From contig NZ_JAUFPS010000041.1 of the NCBI RefSeq assembly GCF_030409315.1, positions 124,001 to 188,000 on the forward strand: DNA of 64,000 nt, in the 5' to 3' direction. Positions 1-10,200 of the stretch are shown here, in pieces. The first letter of the stretch is position 1. Each line of letters opens with the position of its first letter. Under the pieces are notes generated by a model. The model was not told the origin of the DNA. It was given only the letters and a program-made list of their open reading frames with translations, and did not search any database. Position numbers and translations under genes: made by a program. Origin of the DNA: Mucilaginibacter flavus (GTDB lineage Bacteria > Bacteroidota > Bacteroidia > Sphingobacteriales > Sphingobacteriaceae).

Positions 1-1338
1 TACAACCGGGAAAGAGTCTGCTGCTGCAAGATTGCGATTTTCTTTAACCGTACGCCCTTGGTCGTTACTGTAAAGGGCGTGGTCAAGGTCAGTCACATCA
101 CGCGGATAGCCATTAGTAATCACCATATCGCGGAAACCATCGTTATCAAAATCGGCAACAAGAGGCGTCCAGCTCCAATCTGTTTGGTAAATGCCGGCCA
201 TGTAGGCAATTTCGCTAAATTGGGTATGTCCCATGGGCGTTTGTCCCTGGTTTAACTGCAATACGTTACGAATGTATTGGTGTTCATATTTATATTTTTC
301 ATTGTCGATGTAGGTGATGTAATTATCACCCATCAGCATAGTTTTCTTGCGTACATTTTCTTCGGGCAGCATCTCTAACGAAACCAAATCTGGCAAGCCG
401 TCATTGTTAATATCCACAATGTCGCTACCCATAACACTCCATCCGGTGTGTTTAAAATATTCGCCGGCACGGTTGGTAAAAGTTCCGTTTTTATTGTTGA
501 TGTAAAGTAAGTCGTTTGATATAAAATCGTTACCCACATAAATATCCGGCCAGCCATCGTTGTTAATGTCCGTTACCGATACTGAATTGCCAAAGCCTTC
601 TATTAAAATGCCGGCCTCCTTGGTTACATTGGTAAAGGTGCCGTTGCCATTGTTGCGGTAAAGCCTGTCGTTATTTTCTGCACTGCCATCAACGAGCTTA
701 GGGCGATAGGCAACAGGGGTGGTTTTGCCCAAAAAGTTGGTAAGCAGGTACATATCCAGGTCGCCGTCATGGTCATAGTCAAAAAATATGGCCTGGGTGC
801 TATAACCGTCGTCATCAAGTCCGTAGGCCTTAGCTTCGTCTTTAAATGTGGGTACACCATCTTTGTTATTCCCCTGGTTTATGTACAGCATGTTGCGCCT
901 TTTTTCGGGGTCCGATTTAAACGAGGCGCAAACATAAATATCCGGCCAACCGTCGTTATTTATATCTATAACAGATACGCCAGCGCTCCATTTGCCTTCG
1001 CCGTCTACACCGGCTATGTCGGTAACATCTTTAAATTTCAGATCGCCTTTGTTGAGGAATAATTTGTTGGCCACCATATTGCCCGCGAAATAAACATCGG
1101 GCAAGCCATCGTGGTTAAAGTCGCCTATGCCTACGCCTGCACCGTTGTATAAATAGGGGTGATTAAGAATATTGATACTATCACTTGGTGTTAAAGTATT
1201 TTTAAAATCGATGCCGGTTTCTGATGCGGGGAGCAGTTTAAAAAGGGTATTGCCGTCTTGCTGATGCGAACAACCCGATGCTAAAAAAAGTAACGATGTG
1301 ACAAAAAGTTTAAACTTGTTTGGTAAAGTTTTATCCAT
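1..1338 (-). CDS. FG-GAP/VCBS repeat lipoprotein (CRTAC1-like), 3' end outside window
   Basis: The reading frame is open from an ATG at 1336-1338 to base 1, so 446 residues are visible and the C-terminus lies outside the window. The N-terminus is a lipoprotein signal with Cys at about residue 23 (FLASGC). Calcium-binding-type FG-GAP/VCBS repeats follow, for example GDFNHDGLPDVYFAGN near residue 78, then several DxNxDGxxD blades. This is the same architecture as the complete protein at 51987-55304, which also carries an ASPIC/UnbV domain. These proteins are usually surface or periplasmic propellers of unknown ligand. It is divergent from a haloperoxidase-like gene, and the homologous pair recurs in PUL C. 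The family call is firm; the function is unknown. Confidence 0.85.
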   Translation of the reverse strand, partial: MDKTLPNKFKLFVTSLLFLASGCSHQQDGNTLFKLLPASETGIDFKNTLTPSDSINILNHPYLYNGAGVGIGDFNHDGLPDVYFAGNMVANKLFLNKGDLKFKDVTDIAGVDGEGKWSAGVSVIDINNDGWPDIYVCASFKSDPEKRRNMLYINQGNNKDGVPTFKDEAKAYGLDDDGYSTQAIFFDYDHDGDLDMYLLTNFLGKTTPVAYRPKLVDGSAENNDRLYRNNGNGTFTNVTKEAGILIEGFGNSVSVTDINNDGWPDIYVGNDFISNDLLYINNKNGTFTNRAGEYFKHTGWSVMGSDIVDINNDGLPDLVSLEMLPEENVRKKTMLMGDNYITYIDNEKYKYEHQYIRNVLQLNQGQTPMGHTQFSEIAYMAGIYQTDWSWTPLVADFDNDGFRDMVITNGYPRDVTDLDHALYSNDQGRTVKENRNLAAADSFPVV

Positions 1339-1388
1339 ATAAATGCCGTAATGGTTTAAATTGGTTTTATGCTTTGGTTAAGCTTTAA

Positions 1389-1411
1389 CTTACTGAACGT
1401 TATACAGTAAG
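1389..1411. promoter_or_regulatory. Inverted repeat in divergent promoter region
   Basis: CTTACTG and CAGTAAG form 7-bp arms around a 9-bp spacer, 50 bp upstream of the VCBS gene on the minus strand. The geometry suits a dimeric regulator, but no regulator or second copy is identified. The 236-bp gap between the divergent genes also holds a TAGCTTTG match to the Bacteroidota -7 element at 1511-1518, facing the haloperoxidase gene. No convincing -33 TTTG sits at the usual distance. Confidence 0.3.
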
Positions 1412-1574
1412 CGTACGTAAAGAAAACTGATTTTAAATTTATCCATTCTGCAAATGGTATCAAAACTTCGTCAAATTGTATCGCTTAATATTTGTTTATA
1501 GATTTACTATTAGCTTTGACAGCTACCCCATTCGGGGCCAATTAACCTTGATTTAAAACATTGTTACCCAACAT

Positions 1575-2900
1575 ATGAAGAAACTTTACCTTGCAGTTTG
1601 TACTACTGTTTTATTATTAACCAGTTCATGTAATTCCAATAATCAATGGAAAAAACCGGCGGAGAGTGCCGAGTATATCCATCGCTCGGTTAAGGAGGTT
1701 ACCGAGGTGATGTTGCACGATATTTATTCGCCGCCGGTGGCCAGCCGTATTTACGCGTATATTACCGTTGCCGGTTATGAGGCGGCCAGGAACGGTGATA
1801 AAAGCTACCTCTCTTTAGCCGGACAGCTAAAAGGGCTGGATTCTATTCCCCAACCAGAGCCGGGCAAAAAATATTGTTATACCTTGGCGGCGGCTCACGC
1901 TATTTTAACGGTGGGCAAAATACTGGTTATGTCTGAAGGCCGCATTGAGACATTTCACGATGGCTTAATGCAGGAATTTAAAAATACGGGCATGCCAGGC
2001 GATGTTTATGATAATTCCATAACCTACGGTAAATTAATAGCCGATAGAATTTTAAAATGGGCTGCTAAAGATAACTACAAGCACACCCGTTCGTTATCAA
2101 AATACGATGTGCAAACCGATGATGCCAGTTGGAAACCGACGCCGCCCGCCTATATGAAGGGCGTTGAGCCGCACTGGAACGAGATTCGTCCTTTTTTGCT
2201 CGATTCGGCGCAGCAGTTTAAGCCTGCCAAAGCGGTTGATTTTTCAATGAAGCCCGAGAGCTATTTTTATAAACTGGCCATGGCTGTACACGATACCGGC
2301 TTGCATTTAACAGAACAGCAATCAACTATTGCAACATATTGGGATGATAACCCATTTAAAGTTAATAACAACGGGCACACCATGTTCGCCACCAAAAAGA
2401 TTTCGCCGGGGGGGCATTGGATCAACATTACGGGTATAGTTTGCCGCAAAGCCAAAGCCGATTATGTGCGCACAGCCCAAATATATGCCTTCATGTCGGC
2501 TGTTATTGCAGATAGTTTTATCAATTGCTGGGACGAAAAATATAAAAGCCGTGTAATTCGCCCCGAAACTTATATTAACCAATATATTGATCAAAACTGG
2601 ATGCCCTTACTGCAAACTCCGCCTTTCCCGGAGTATACCAGCGGGCATAGCGTGGTTTCAAACGCGTCGGCAGTGGTGTTGACCAAATTGTTTGGCGATA
2701 ATTTTGCCTTTACCGATTCTACAGAGGTTGAATTTAGTATCCCGCCACGCAAGTTCAAATCTTTTAAAGATGCCGCGGCGGAAGCTTCTATCAGCAGGTT
2801 TTATGGCGGTATACACTACATGCCATCTATAACAAACGGCGTTGACGAAGGTAACAGGATAGGGGAGTTTGCGCTTACAAAGCTGAAAACACGTAAGTAG
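1575..2900 (+). CDS. Vanadium-dependent haloperoxidase-like lipoprotein (PAP2 superfamily)
   Basis: 441 residues with a lipoprotein signal (Cys19, LLTSSC). The C-terminal half carries the haloperoxidase/PAP2 vanadate- or phosphate-binding signature: K322-x6-R329-P, TSGH (H358), then SR-x5-H with R408 and H414. Known members oxidise halides with peroxide or hydrolyse phosphate esters. The Asp normally four residues after the last His is Ser here (HYMPS). It lies divergent to the VCBS gene and convergent to the PUL A sensor, with a strong hairpin terminator after the stop. A paralogue at 50647-51990 shares all motifs and the same VCBS partner. The family is secure; whether it is a haloperoxidase or a phosphatase cannot be told from sequence. 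Confidence 0.85.
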   Translation: MKKLYLAVCTTVLLLTSSCNSNNQWKKPAESAEYIHRSVKEVTEVMLHDIYSPPVASRIYAYITVAGYEAARNGDKSYLSLAGQLKGLDSIPQPEPGKKYCYTLAAAHAILTVGKILVMSEGRIETFHDGLMQEFKNTGMPGDVYDNSITYGKLIADRILKWAAKDNYKHTRSLSKYDVQTDDASWKPTPPAYMKGVEPHWNEIRPFLLDSAQQFKPAKAVDFSMKPESYFYKLAMAVHDTGLHLTEQQSTIATYWDDNPFKVNNNGHTMFATKKISPGGHWINITGIVCRKAKADYVRTAQIYAFMSAVIADSFINCWDEKYKSRVIRPETYINQYIDQNWMPLLQTPPFPEYTSGHSVVSNASAVVLTKLFGDNFAFTDSTEVEFSIPPRKFKSFKDAAAEASISRFYGGIHYMPSITNGVDEGNRIGEFALTKLKTRK

Positions 2901-2945
2901 AAGATATGCCGCAATTTAGCGTATAAGCGAAGTTTTAAAAAAAAC

Positions 2946-2978
2946 AGACTTACGAAGTTTTTAAAACTTCGTAAGTCT
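2946..2978. terminator. Perfect 16-bp-arm hairpin, bidirectional terminator
   Basis: AGACTTACGAAGTTTT and its exact reverse complement are separated by one base. It lies between the convergent haloperoxidase and sensor-kinase genes. The A/T-rich inner arms mean the hairpin can act on either strand. A sister copy with compensatory base changes lies at 47886-47918. Confidence 0.7.
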
Positions 2979-3037
2979 CTCATCGCTTTATATTCCTGAC
3001 CACTATCGGTATTTCATGAGGGCTTAAACAGTCTCTC

Positions 3038-6000
3038 TTAGTAAGTTTTAATCTTTTGATTCTTTTTGTTTTGCTGATACTCGGTAGGGGTGGTGCCAAA
3101 CTGTTTTAAAAAGTTACGGCCCAGGTGCGATTGAGAGCTGTAACCCACCATGTTGGCTACTTCGTAAACCTTATAGTCTCCATCTTCCAAAAGTTTAGCG
3201 GCGGCTTTTAAGCGGGTTATGTTGATTAATTCGTTAATACTAAGGTTTGATATAGCCTTTACCTTTCTGTAAAGCGTTGGCTTGCTCATGTTCATGAGAT
3301 TGGCGATATGCTCAACATCCAGATCGGGGTTTTGAATATTGTGGTTAATAACCGCATTCAGCCTGTCTAAAAAGCTTTCATCGGGCTTGGAGTAGGCCAT
3401 GGTTTTAATATTGGCCAGCGGCGAACTCGCGAAATGATCTTTTATTTTATTACGATTAATAAGCAGGTTGGCTATCTGCACCTGTAAATGCTCTGGCGAA
3501 AACGGCTTTTCTATATAAGCATCTGCACCAACTTCCAAACCTTCAATTTTGCTTTGCAACGTATTTTTTGCGGTTAACAGTATGATAGGGATGTGGCTGT
3601 AATCAAAATTGGTTTTGATGCGTTTACATAGTTCAAATCCATCAATACCCGGCATCATCACATCGCTGATGATGAGTTGAATATTTTCTATTTCAATCAT
3701 ATCCAGGGCTTCCTGGCCATTAACCGCCTTTATAATTGCATATTTATCACTCAGGTCATCGGCAATAAAATCCAATATTTCGGGGTTATCGTCAACTAAA
3801 AGTATAATCGGTTTCATAAAGTCAAAATTCTCCTCTTTAACGGTATCAATCGGTTCGTAATCATCCGGAGTGTTGTTAAGATCAAACTCCTCTTCCTGGT
3901 GTATCGGCAATGTTAAGTTAAATATATTAAAATTGTTAATAGATTTATTCAACACCAACAGCCCTTTGTGTAATTCGGCCAGCGATCGGGATAGTGAAAG
4001 ACCAATACCTGTGCCTATTTGTTTCTCAGATTCCTTCATCCTGAAAAACGGTTCAAAAATCTTCTCTCGCATTTCATAAGGCACTATGTAGCCATTGTTC
4101 CGTATTTCAATGGTAAAGGTGTTATCGGTATCTTCGGCTTTTAACAACTCAATTTCAATAATAGAATTGCCGTATTTTATGGCATTGTTGATAAGGTTGC
4201 TTATGATCTTGGTAAAAGCTTCAATATCTACATAGGCGTAAAGACATTTCACAGGTAGTTGCAATGTATAGCTTTGATTTCGCTGCTCGGCCATTGGCTT
4301 AAACCTTAAAAAGGCATCGTCAAGCAGCTCGGCTATGTTCGATTTTACAAAATTAAGGCTGAAGCCATTGGTTTCCGTTTTTCTGAAATCCAACAGTTGG
4401 TTAGTTAAATCGAGCAGCCTGTTGGTATTTTTTTCCATGATCTTCAAATTGTTTTGAATATCCGGTACGTGCTCAGATTTTTTGATCACCTTTTCCATTG
4501 GCCCTTTTATCAAAGTCAACGGTGTGCGTATCTCGTGGGCTACGTTGGTAAAAAACTCAATTTTGGCATTGTAAATTTGTTTTTCCTTATCGCTTTCTAA
4601 AATTTCAATAAGTCGGTCGTTTTTAAGCTTATTCCGGTGATGGTATTCCCTGAGCAGGTAATAAATTATTGATGCCAGGAGCAAAGAATAGAGCATATAA
4701 GCCAGTGTACTTGCCCAAAATGGTGGCGCGATATCTATTTCGAGCGAAGTTTCTTTTGATGTCCAGATGCCATTGTTGCTGGCCGCTTTAACAATAAAGG
4801 TATAATGGCCCGGTTGTAGTTGCGTAAAGTACACTTTCCGGTTTCGTTTTAAATCTGTCCAGCCTTTATCAAGCCCCTTCATCATGTATTTATATTGCGT
4901 CATTTCGGGCGAAGGAAAGCTCAACGCGGCAAAATCAATACTGAAGGAGGATTGGTTATGATTTAAGTTAATTTTTGAAGTGTAGATGATTGATTTACTC
5001 AGTAGGGAGTCGGCACCATTTACCAAAATTTCCTGGTTATATACTTGAAAACCGGTAATAAGCACCGGTGCTATGTAATTATTAACGCTAAAGGATGAAG
5101 GGTTAAAACTAATCATGCCTTTAACACAGCCAAAATACATGGTGCCATCGGTATCTTTAAATGCCGAGTTGTAATTAAACTGATCACTTAACAAGCCGTT
5201 TGCCTTGGTGTAAACTTTAATGGCATCGGTAACGATGTTAAAACAAACCAATCCGCGGGAAGTGCTGATCCACAGGTTTTTGTTGTCGTCTTCCAACATC
5301 CGGAAGATGTAGTTACTTGGCAAGCCATTATCCAGATCGTAAAATTTAAACACCTTTTTTGCCGGGTTATAGCGCCACAAGCCAAGCCCGTCTGTTGCAA
5401 ACCAAAGGGTATGGTTACTATCTTCAAACGCGCCATTTACGGTAGATCCATTTATGGCATTTTTAACAGGGTAAGTATCCTGCAAATGGATACTGGTGTT
5501 TTTTACAGGATCATAAGTATAAATTCCATCGCGTACGGTGGCCACCCAAATTTTACCGGCGTGGTCTTCAATAATATCATAGATAAAATCGTATGGGGGA
5601 ATTTTGTCAATCGGTATAAAATCATGCGCTTTGCGGTTGTACAGGTAAAAGCCCCTGGTAGCCCCTACATAAATATCTCCGTTGCGCGTTTTACGAAAGC
5701 AGATCACAAAATTACTCTTGAGCGTTTTATTGTCTTTACCGGCAAGATAAACCTTAACAACTTTGCCGGTTGGTATATCCATAACATCAAGCCCGCGTTC
5801 AAATGTGCCTATGAACAAATCTTTACCGTCGGGCATCAGGCCATGAATGTTGGTGTTTGAAATATCGGTTTCGCCGCCGGGTAGGTAATGCGTCCAGGTA
5901 CGTTTATCGGCGCTTAGTTTATTCAAGCCGTTATCTTCGGTACCCATCCAAAGGTTTCCGTAATCGTCTTTACAAATTTCCCGCACAACGTTGCCTTTAA

Positions 6001-7033
6001 GCGAGTTTTTTTCATCGCCGGGATAAATTTTGTTAAAGGTGGAGTATTGTTTGGGATAATAATTTACGCCGCCAAAATAAGTACCGGCCCATATGCCTCC
6101 TTCAACATCACGGCAAAGGGTATAAACGGCATTGTCTGATATGCTATAAGGATCGTTATACTTTTTCTTTAAATTGGTAAATGTGCCATGTTGGGCATCA
6201 TATATAAATATACCTGACTCTGTCGCCAGCCAAAATTCGTTGTCGTTATATTTTGCAATATCCCTTACATATACCCCGGTTTTATTGGGGTTATAGGTAA
6301 GCGCGTCGGTATAAGTGCCGGTGGTACAGTCAAAAATTTTAAACCCCTGGCCCGATGTTGCTATAAATATTTTATTGCTGGCCGGACTAAACAGTTTTTC
6401 GATAAAGTTTGTAGGGGCCCAGTTTGAATGGTTAATAACACTATAGCTTCTAAACCGGTTGGAAGCGGTGTCCAGGCGCTCGATGGTGCCGTTTGCCGAT
6501 GAAATCCATAAATAACCATTATTGTTTTGAGTGATTCCCGTGGCATCAAAATGCTGCTGGTTATAGTAATCGGTAATTTTAAGCGTTTTTTGATCGTACT
6601 TGATGAGCGATGCTCCGGCTACGTACCAGCAATTGTTGTATTTATCAAAAGTTATGGCCCTTACACCATTTTTGTTTAGGGGGTTAATCTGCGAAAAGCT
6701 TTCGGTTTTACTGTCAAATTTATCAATCCCCTCATCTGTACCCACCCATAAATTACCATCGTTATCAAGTGCAAGAGCATGCACCATGTTGTTGCAGATG
6801 CTTTTATTGTTTTTGGGGTTATGCCTGAAAACCCTGAAAGTGTATCCGTCAAAACGGTTTAGGCCATCGCGCGTGCCAAACCATAAAAAACCCTGTTTAT
6901 CCTGTATACTACTATATACAGTATTGTTTGATAAGCCCTGCTCAACCTGGTAATGCCTGAAGTAATAAGGCTGCGCATTACATAGGGTACAGGGAATAAT
7001 GAATAGTAAAAGAATGAAGTATATCGGTTTCAA
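3038..7033 (-). CDS. Hybrid two-component system sensor/regulator (HTCS), PUL A
   Basis: About 1331 residues. Order: signal peptide; two periplasmic seven-bladed propellers of Reg_prop repeats (for example GFLWFGTRDGLNRFDG); Y_Y_Y domain; one membrane span; HisKA with phosphoacceptor His833 (NVAHEIRTPLTL); HATPase with N-box NLINNAIKYG and GTGIGLSLS; receiver with Asp1124 (ISDVMMPG) and a KPF motif; C-terminal AraC HTH. This is the single-chain sensor and transcription factor used by Bacteroidota PULs to sense an oligosaccharide in the periplasm. The frame extends to an ATG at 7225, but a signal peptide (MKPIYFILLLF...) begins at the TTG at 7031-7033. The upstream 64 codons look unlike secreted protein and would leave 2 bp before susC, so the TTG is preferred. 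It is divergent from the susC it probably activates. Confidence 0.93.
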   Translation of the reverse strand: MKPIYFILLLFIIPCTLCNAQPYYFRHYQVEQGLSNNTVYSSIQDKQGFLWFGTRDGLNRFDGYTFRVFRHNPKNNKSICNNMVHALALDNDGNLWVGTDEGIDKFDSKTESFSQINPLNKNGVRAITFDKYNNCWYVAGASLIKYDQKTLKITDYYNQQHFDATGITQNNNGYLWISSANGTIERLDTASNRFRSYSVINHSNWAPTNFIEKLFSPASNKIFIATSGQGFKIFDCTTGTYTDALTYNPNKTGVYVRDIAKYNDNEFWLATESGIFIYDAQHGTFTNLKKKYNDPYSISDNAVYTLCRDVEGGIWAGTYFGGVNYYPKQYSTFNKIYPGDEKNSLKGNVVREICKDDYGNLWMGTEDNGLNKLSADKRTWTHYLPGGETDISNTNIHGLMPDGKDLFIGTFERGLDVMDIPTGKVVKVYLAGKDNKTLKSNFVICFRKTRNGDIYVGATRGFYLYNRKAHDFIPIDKIPPYDFIYDIIEDHAGKIWVATVRDGIYTYDPVKNTSIHLQDTYPVKNAINGSTVNGAFEDSNHTLWFATDGLGLWRYNPAKKVFKFYDLDNGLPSNYIFRMLEDDNKNLWISTSRGLVCFNIVTDAIKVYTKANGLLSDQFNYNSAFKDTDGTMYFGCVKGMISFNPSSFSVNNYIAPVLITGFQVYNQEILVNGADSLLSKSIIYTSKINLNHNQSSFSIDFAALSFPSPEMTQYKYMMKGLDKGWTDLKRNRKVYFTQLQPGHYTFIVKAASNNGIWTSKETSLEIDIAPPFWASTLAYMLYSLLLASIIYYLLREYHHRNKLKNDRLIEILESDKEKQIYNAKIEFFTNVAHEIRTPLTLIKGPMEKVIKKSEHVPDIQNNLKIMEKNTNRLLDLTNQLLDFRKTETNGFSLNFVKSNIAELLDDAFLRFKPMAEQRNQSYTLQLPVKCLYAYVDIEAFTKIISNLINNAIKYGNSIIEIELLKAEDTDNTFTIEIRNNGYIVPYEMREKIFEPFFRMKESEKQIGTGIGLSLSRSLAELHKGLLVLNKSINNFNIFNLTLPIHQEEEFDLNNTPDDYEPIDTVKEENFDFMKPIILLVDDNPEILDFIADDLSDKYAIIKAVNGQEALDMIEIENIQLIISDVMMPGIDGFELCKRIKTNFDYSHIPIILLTAKNTLQSKIEGLEVGADAYIEKPFSPEHLQVQIANLLINRNKIKDHFASSPLANIKTMAYSKPDESFLDRLNAVINHNIQNPDLDVEHIANLMNMSKPTLYRKVKAISNLSINELINITRLKAAAKLLEDGDYKVYEVANMVGYSSQSHLGRNFLKQFGTTPTEYQQNKKNQKIKTY

Positions 7034-7227
7034 AACGGTTAGCTTAAAACAAATATAGCCATTCCTTAACGGTGTTTTCGTCACAATCAAAAATGATACG
7101 TTTTGACTAATTATTGATACTTTTTGGTTAATTAAGAGCCCCCAAAATCCTCTTTCTTTACAACGTGATTTTAGATATGTCAATCTTACATTTTTAAAAT
7201 TAACAATTAACCAATAATAAATCATTT
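7034..7227. promoter_or_regulatory. Divergent regulatory region of PUL A
   Basis: This 194-bp gap separates the sensor from susC if the TTG start is used. It should hold the HTCS binding site. A TATATTTG match to the Bacteroidota -7 consensus lies on the minus strand at 7050-7057, close to the sensor start. No clear operator repeat is visible by eye. Confidence 0.4.
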
Positions 7228-10200
7228 ATGAGAAAATTTTTACTACTCAGGCATGGGGGGCCTTCCCGCATGCAATGGCCGCCCAGTAAGTGGGGCCAAA
7301 AAGTAACGCTAATCTTATTTTCTATCATGACATGTCTGCTGGTTTCATTTAGTGCATCGGCACAAGTGAAAGTAAGTGGTACCGTTTCTGATACTACCGG
7401 TGAGGTACTTACCGGTGTAGCTATCAGGATACGTGGTACCCAGGGCGGTACTACAACTGATGTAAAAGGTAATTTTAGCATTAGCGTACCAAACGCAAAC
7501 GCTGTACTGGTATTCACCTACATTGGCTTTAATGCATTGGAGTATCCGCTAAACGGACAAACCAACATTAGGGTGCGTTTAAAATCAAGCAACTCGGCTT
7601 TACAGGAAGTTGTTGTTACGGGTTACGGCTCGCAAAAAAAGGAATCAATTACGGGTGCCATTTCCAGCGTTACCAGCAAAGATCTTGGTCGTGTTCACGG
7701 CGGTTCAACGGTGAGTACTGGTTTGGCGGGTAAAATTCCTGGTGTAACTTTCAGGCAGGCAGAAGGCAGGCCCGGAGCAAGCGCCAGTATCCAAATTCGT
7801 AACATGGGTACACCGCTATACGTAATTGACGGTATACAGCAGGACGAAGGCCAGTTTAACAATCTTGCACCAAACGACGTTGAAAGCGTTACCGTGTTGA
7901 AAGACGCATCGGCCGCTATATATGGTGTACGTGCAGGTAATGGTGTTGTGGTAGTAACCACAAAAAAAGGACAGGGTGAAAGCAGAATTAACGTTGACTC
8001 TTACTTAGGTTTCCAATATTGGGATAGGTTCCCCAACGTGTTAACCAATTCATATGATTATATGAAAGCCCTGCAGGCAGCACAGGTTGTAACCAACGGA
8101 AGCACTTCTATTACCGATGCCGAATTGGCTAAGTACAAAGCAGGTACCGAACCGGGTTACCAAAGCTTTAACTGGAAACCGTTTATTTTGCAAAACAACG
8201 GTGCTCCTTTAAATTCATTCCACGGCGACATGACTGGTGGTAATGACAGGGTTACTTATTATGTTGCTGGTACTACTCTATACCAGAATGATCAGGCTGG
8301 TTCTGAATATTATTTCAGAAGAACAAACATTCAGTCGAACGTTAAAGCAAGAGTGGCTTCAGGTCTCTCTGTTAGCTTAAACATTAACGGTCGTATTGAA
8401 ACCCGCGAAAACCCAGGTGTACCGGGCGGCGATGATTATTTTCTGGCTAAATTAGGTATCCTTGAAAACACCCCGTTAGACAGGCCATATGCTAATGACA
8501 ATCCAGCTTACTTAAGAGATAATGGCCCACATACAGAAGCTAACTATGCTTTCTTAAATGATAAATTATCGGGTGTTTACCATCAGGACTGGAGGGTATT
8601 GCAAACCAACTTTGGCGTTGAATACGCGGCTCCGTTCCTGAAAGGCCTGGTAGCAAAATATGATTACTCGTATTACATAGCCGATGAGCTTTTAAACAAC
8701 CACGAGTATACTTATAATGCTTATACTTATAACGAAACTACCAAAAATTACGACATCACCCACGCGGTGACTAATCCATGGAGAGAGCGTGAGCAACGTA
8801 AAGAACTGAATACTACCACTCAGTTCCAGTTAAGCTATAACAATACTTTTGGTAAAAGCACTGTTGGCGGTACTTTTGTTGCAGAACGCACCCACCTTGA
8901 GCATTTAAGGAACTGGTTACACGCCAGCCCTATTTCAAACAACCTGCCTTTAATTTATTTGCCAACGGTAGATACTTACCAGGATAGTGATGACTCTGAA
9001 GCTCGTATAGGTTACGTAGCACGTTTAAACTACAACTACGATAACAAATACTATTTTGAAGGATCAGCCAGAAGAGATGCTTCTTATTTATTTGATCCGG
9101 CCCACCGTGTAGGTTATTTCCCAGGCGGCTCTATCGGATGGAGAATTACCCAGGAAGGTTTCATGAAAAAATTATTGGGTGATAATAGTGTGCTTAATGA
9201 TTTGAAATTCAGGGGGTCATACGGTGTTTTAGGGGATGACCGTGATCCAAACAATCCTAATAACCCAATTACCGCGCCTTATGGTTACCTATCTGGTTAC
9301 AACTACAATACAGGTGCGGCGGGCAGCATAGCCATATTAGATGGTAATGCGGTTTCAACATCACAAAGCAAAGGCGTACCTGTTAATACCGTATCATGGC
9401 TTAAAAGTAAGATACTTGACATTGGTGCCGATTTCAGCTTATTTAACAGCCATTTAACCGGTACTGTCGATTACTTTAACAGGGCACGTACCGGTCTGGT
9501 AGGCACAAACTACGCGGTAGTTTTGCCACAGGAAACAGGTTATAGCCTGCCAAGTATCAATGAAAACAGCGATCAGCAGCGCGGTGGAGAAATTTCATTA
9601 GCTTACTTTAATAAAGTGGGTGATGTTAGTTATAACGTAGGTGGTAACTTTTCTTACAGCCGTAAAAAAACGATCATTAACAAAAGTAACCCTTTCGGTA
9701 ACTCGTTAGATGAGTACGCAAACTCGCAGGTTAACAGAACCGCTAATGAAACCTGGGGTTATGAAGTTATCGGGCAGTTTCAGTCAATAGCGCAGATTAA
9801 TGCTTATAAAGTAAATGAGGATGGCAAAGGCAACAGCAGCGTTTTACCCGGCGATTTGATTTATAAAGATATAAACGGCGATGGTAAAATTGATGGCAAT
9901 GACGCGCGCCCAATTGGGTATGGTTTAGGCGCTCAGCCAAACATTAACTTTGGCTTAACTTTAGGCGCATCTTATAAAGGGTTTGATTTCCACGCCGATT
10001 TTTCTGGCGCGTCTGGCTACTCATGGAACCAAAACTGGGAATCAAGATGGGCATTCCAGAACAATGGTAACTTAAATACCATTTTTAACGATAGCTGGCA
10101 CCTAAGTAATCCTACCGATTTAAACAGCACTTGGATTCCGGGAAAATACCCTGTGAACAGGAATAACATAGGCACCAACCATTATGATTATAACGTTAAC

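Noticed and set aside
769..1062. A 97-codon plus-strand frame near the left end
   Set aside because: Antisense to the VCBS lipoprotein, with the same repeated GATGGC/GCCATC codon artefact.
5411..5860. A 149-codon plus-strand frame
   Set aside because: It is antisense to the propeller repeats of the sensor kinase, whose codon pattern keeps this frame open; the sensor is clearly the real gene.
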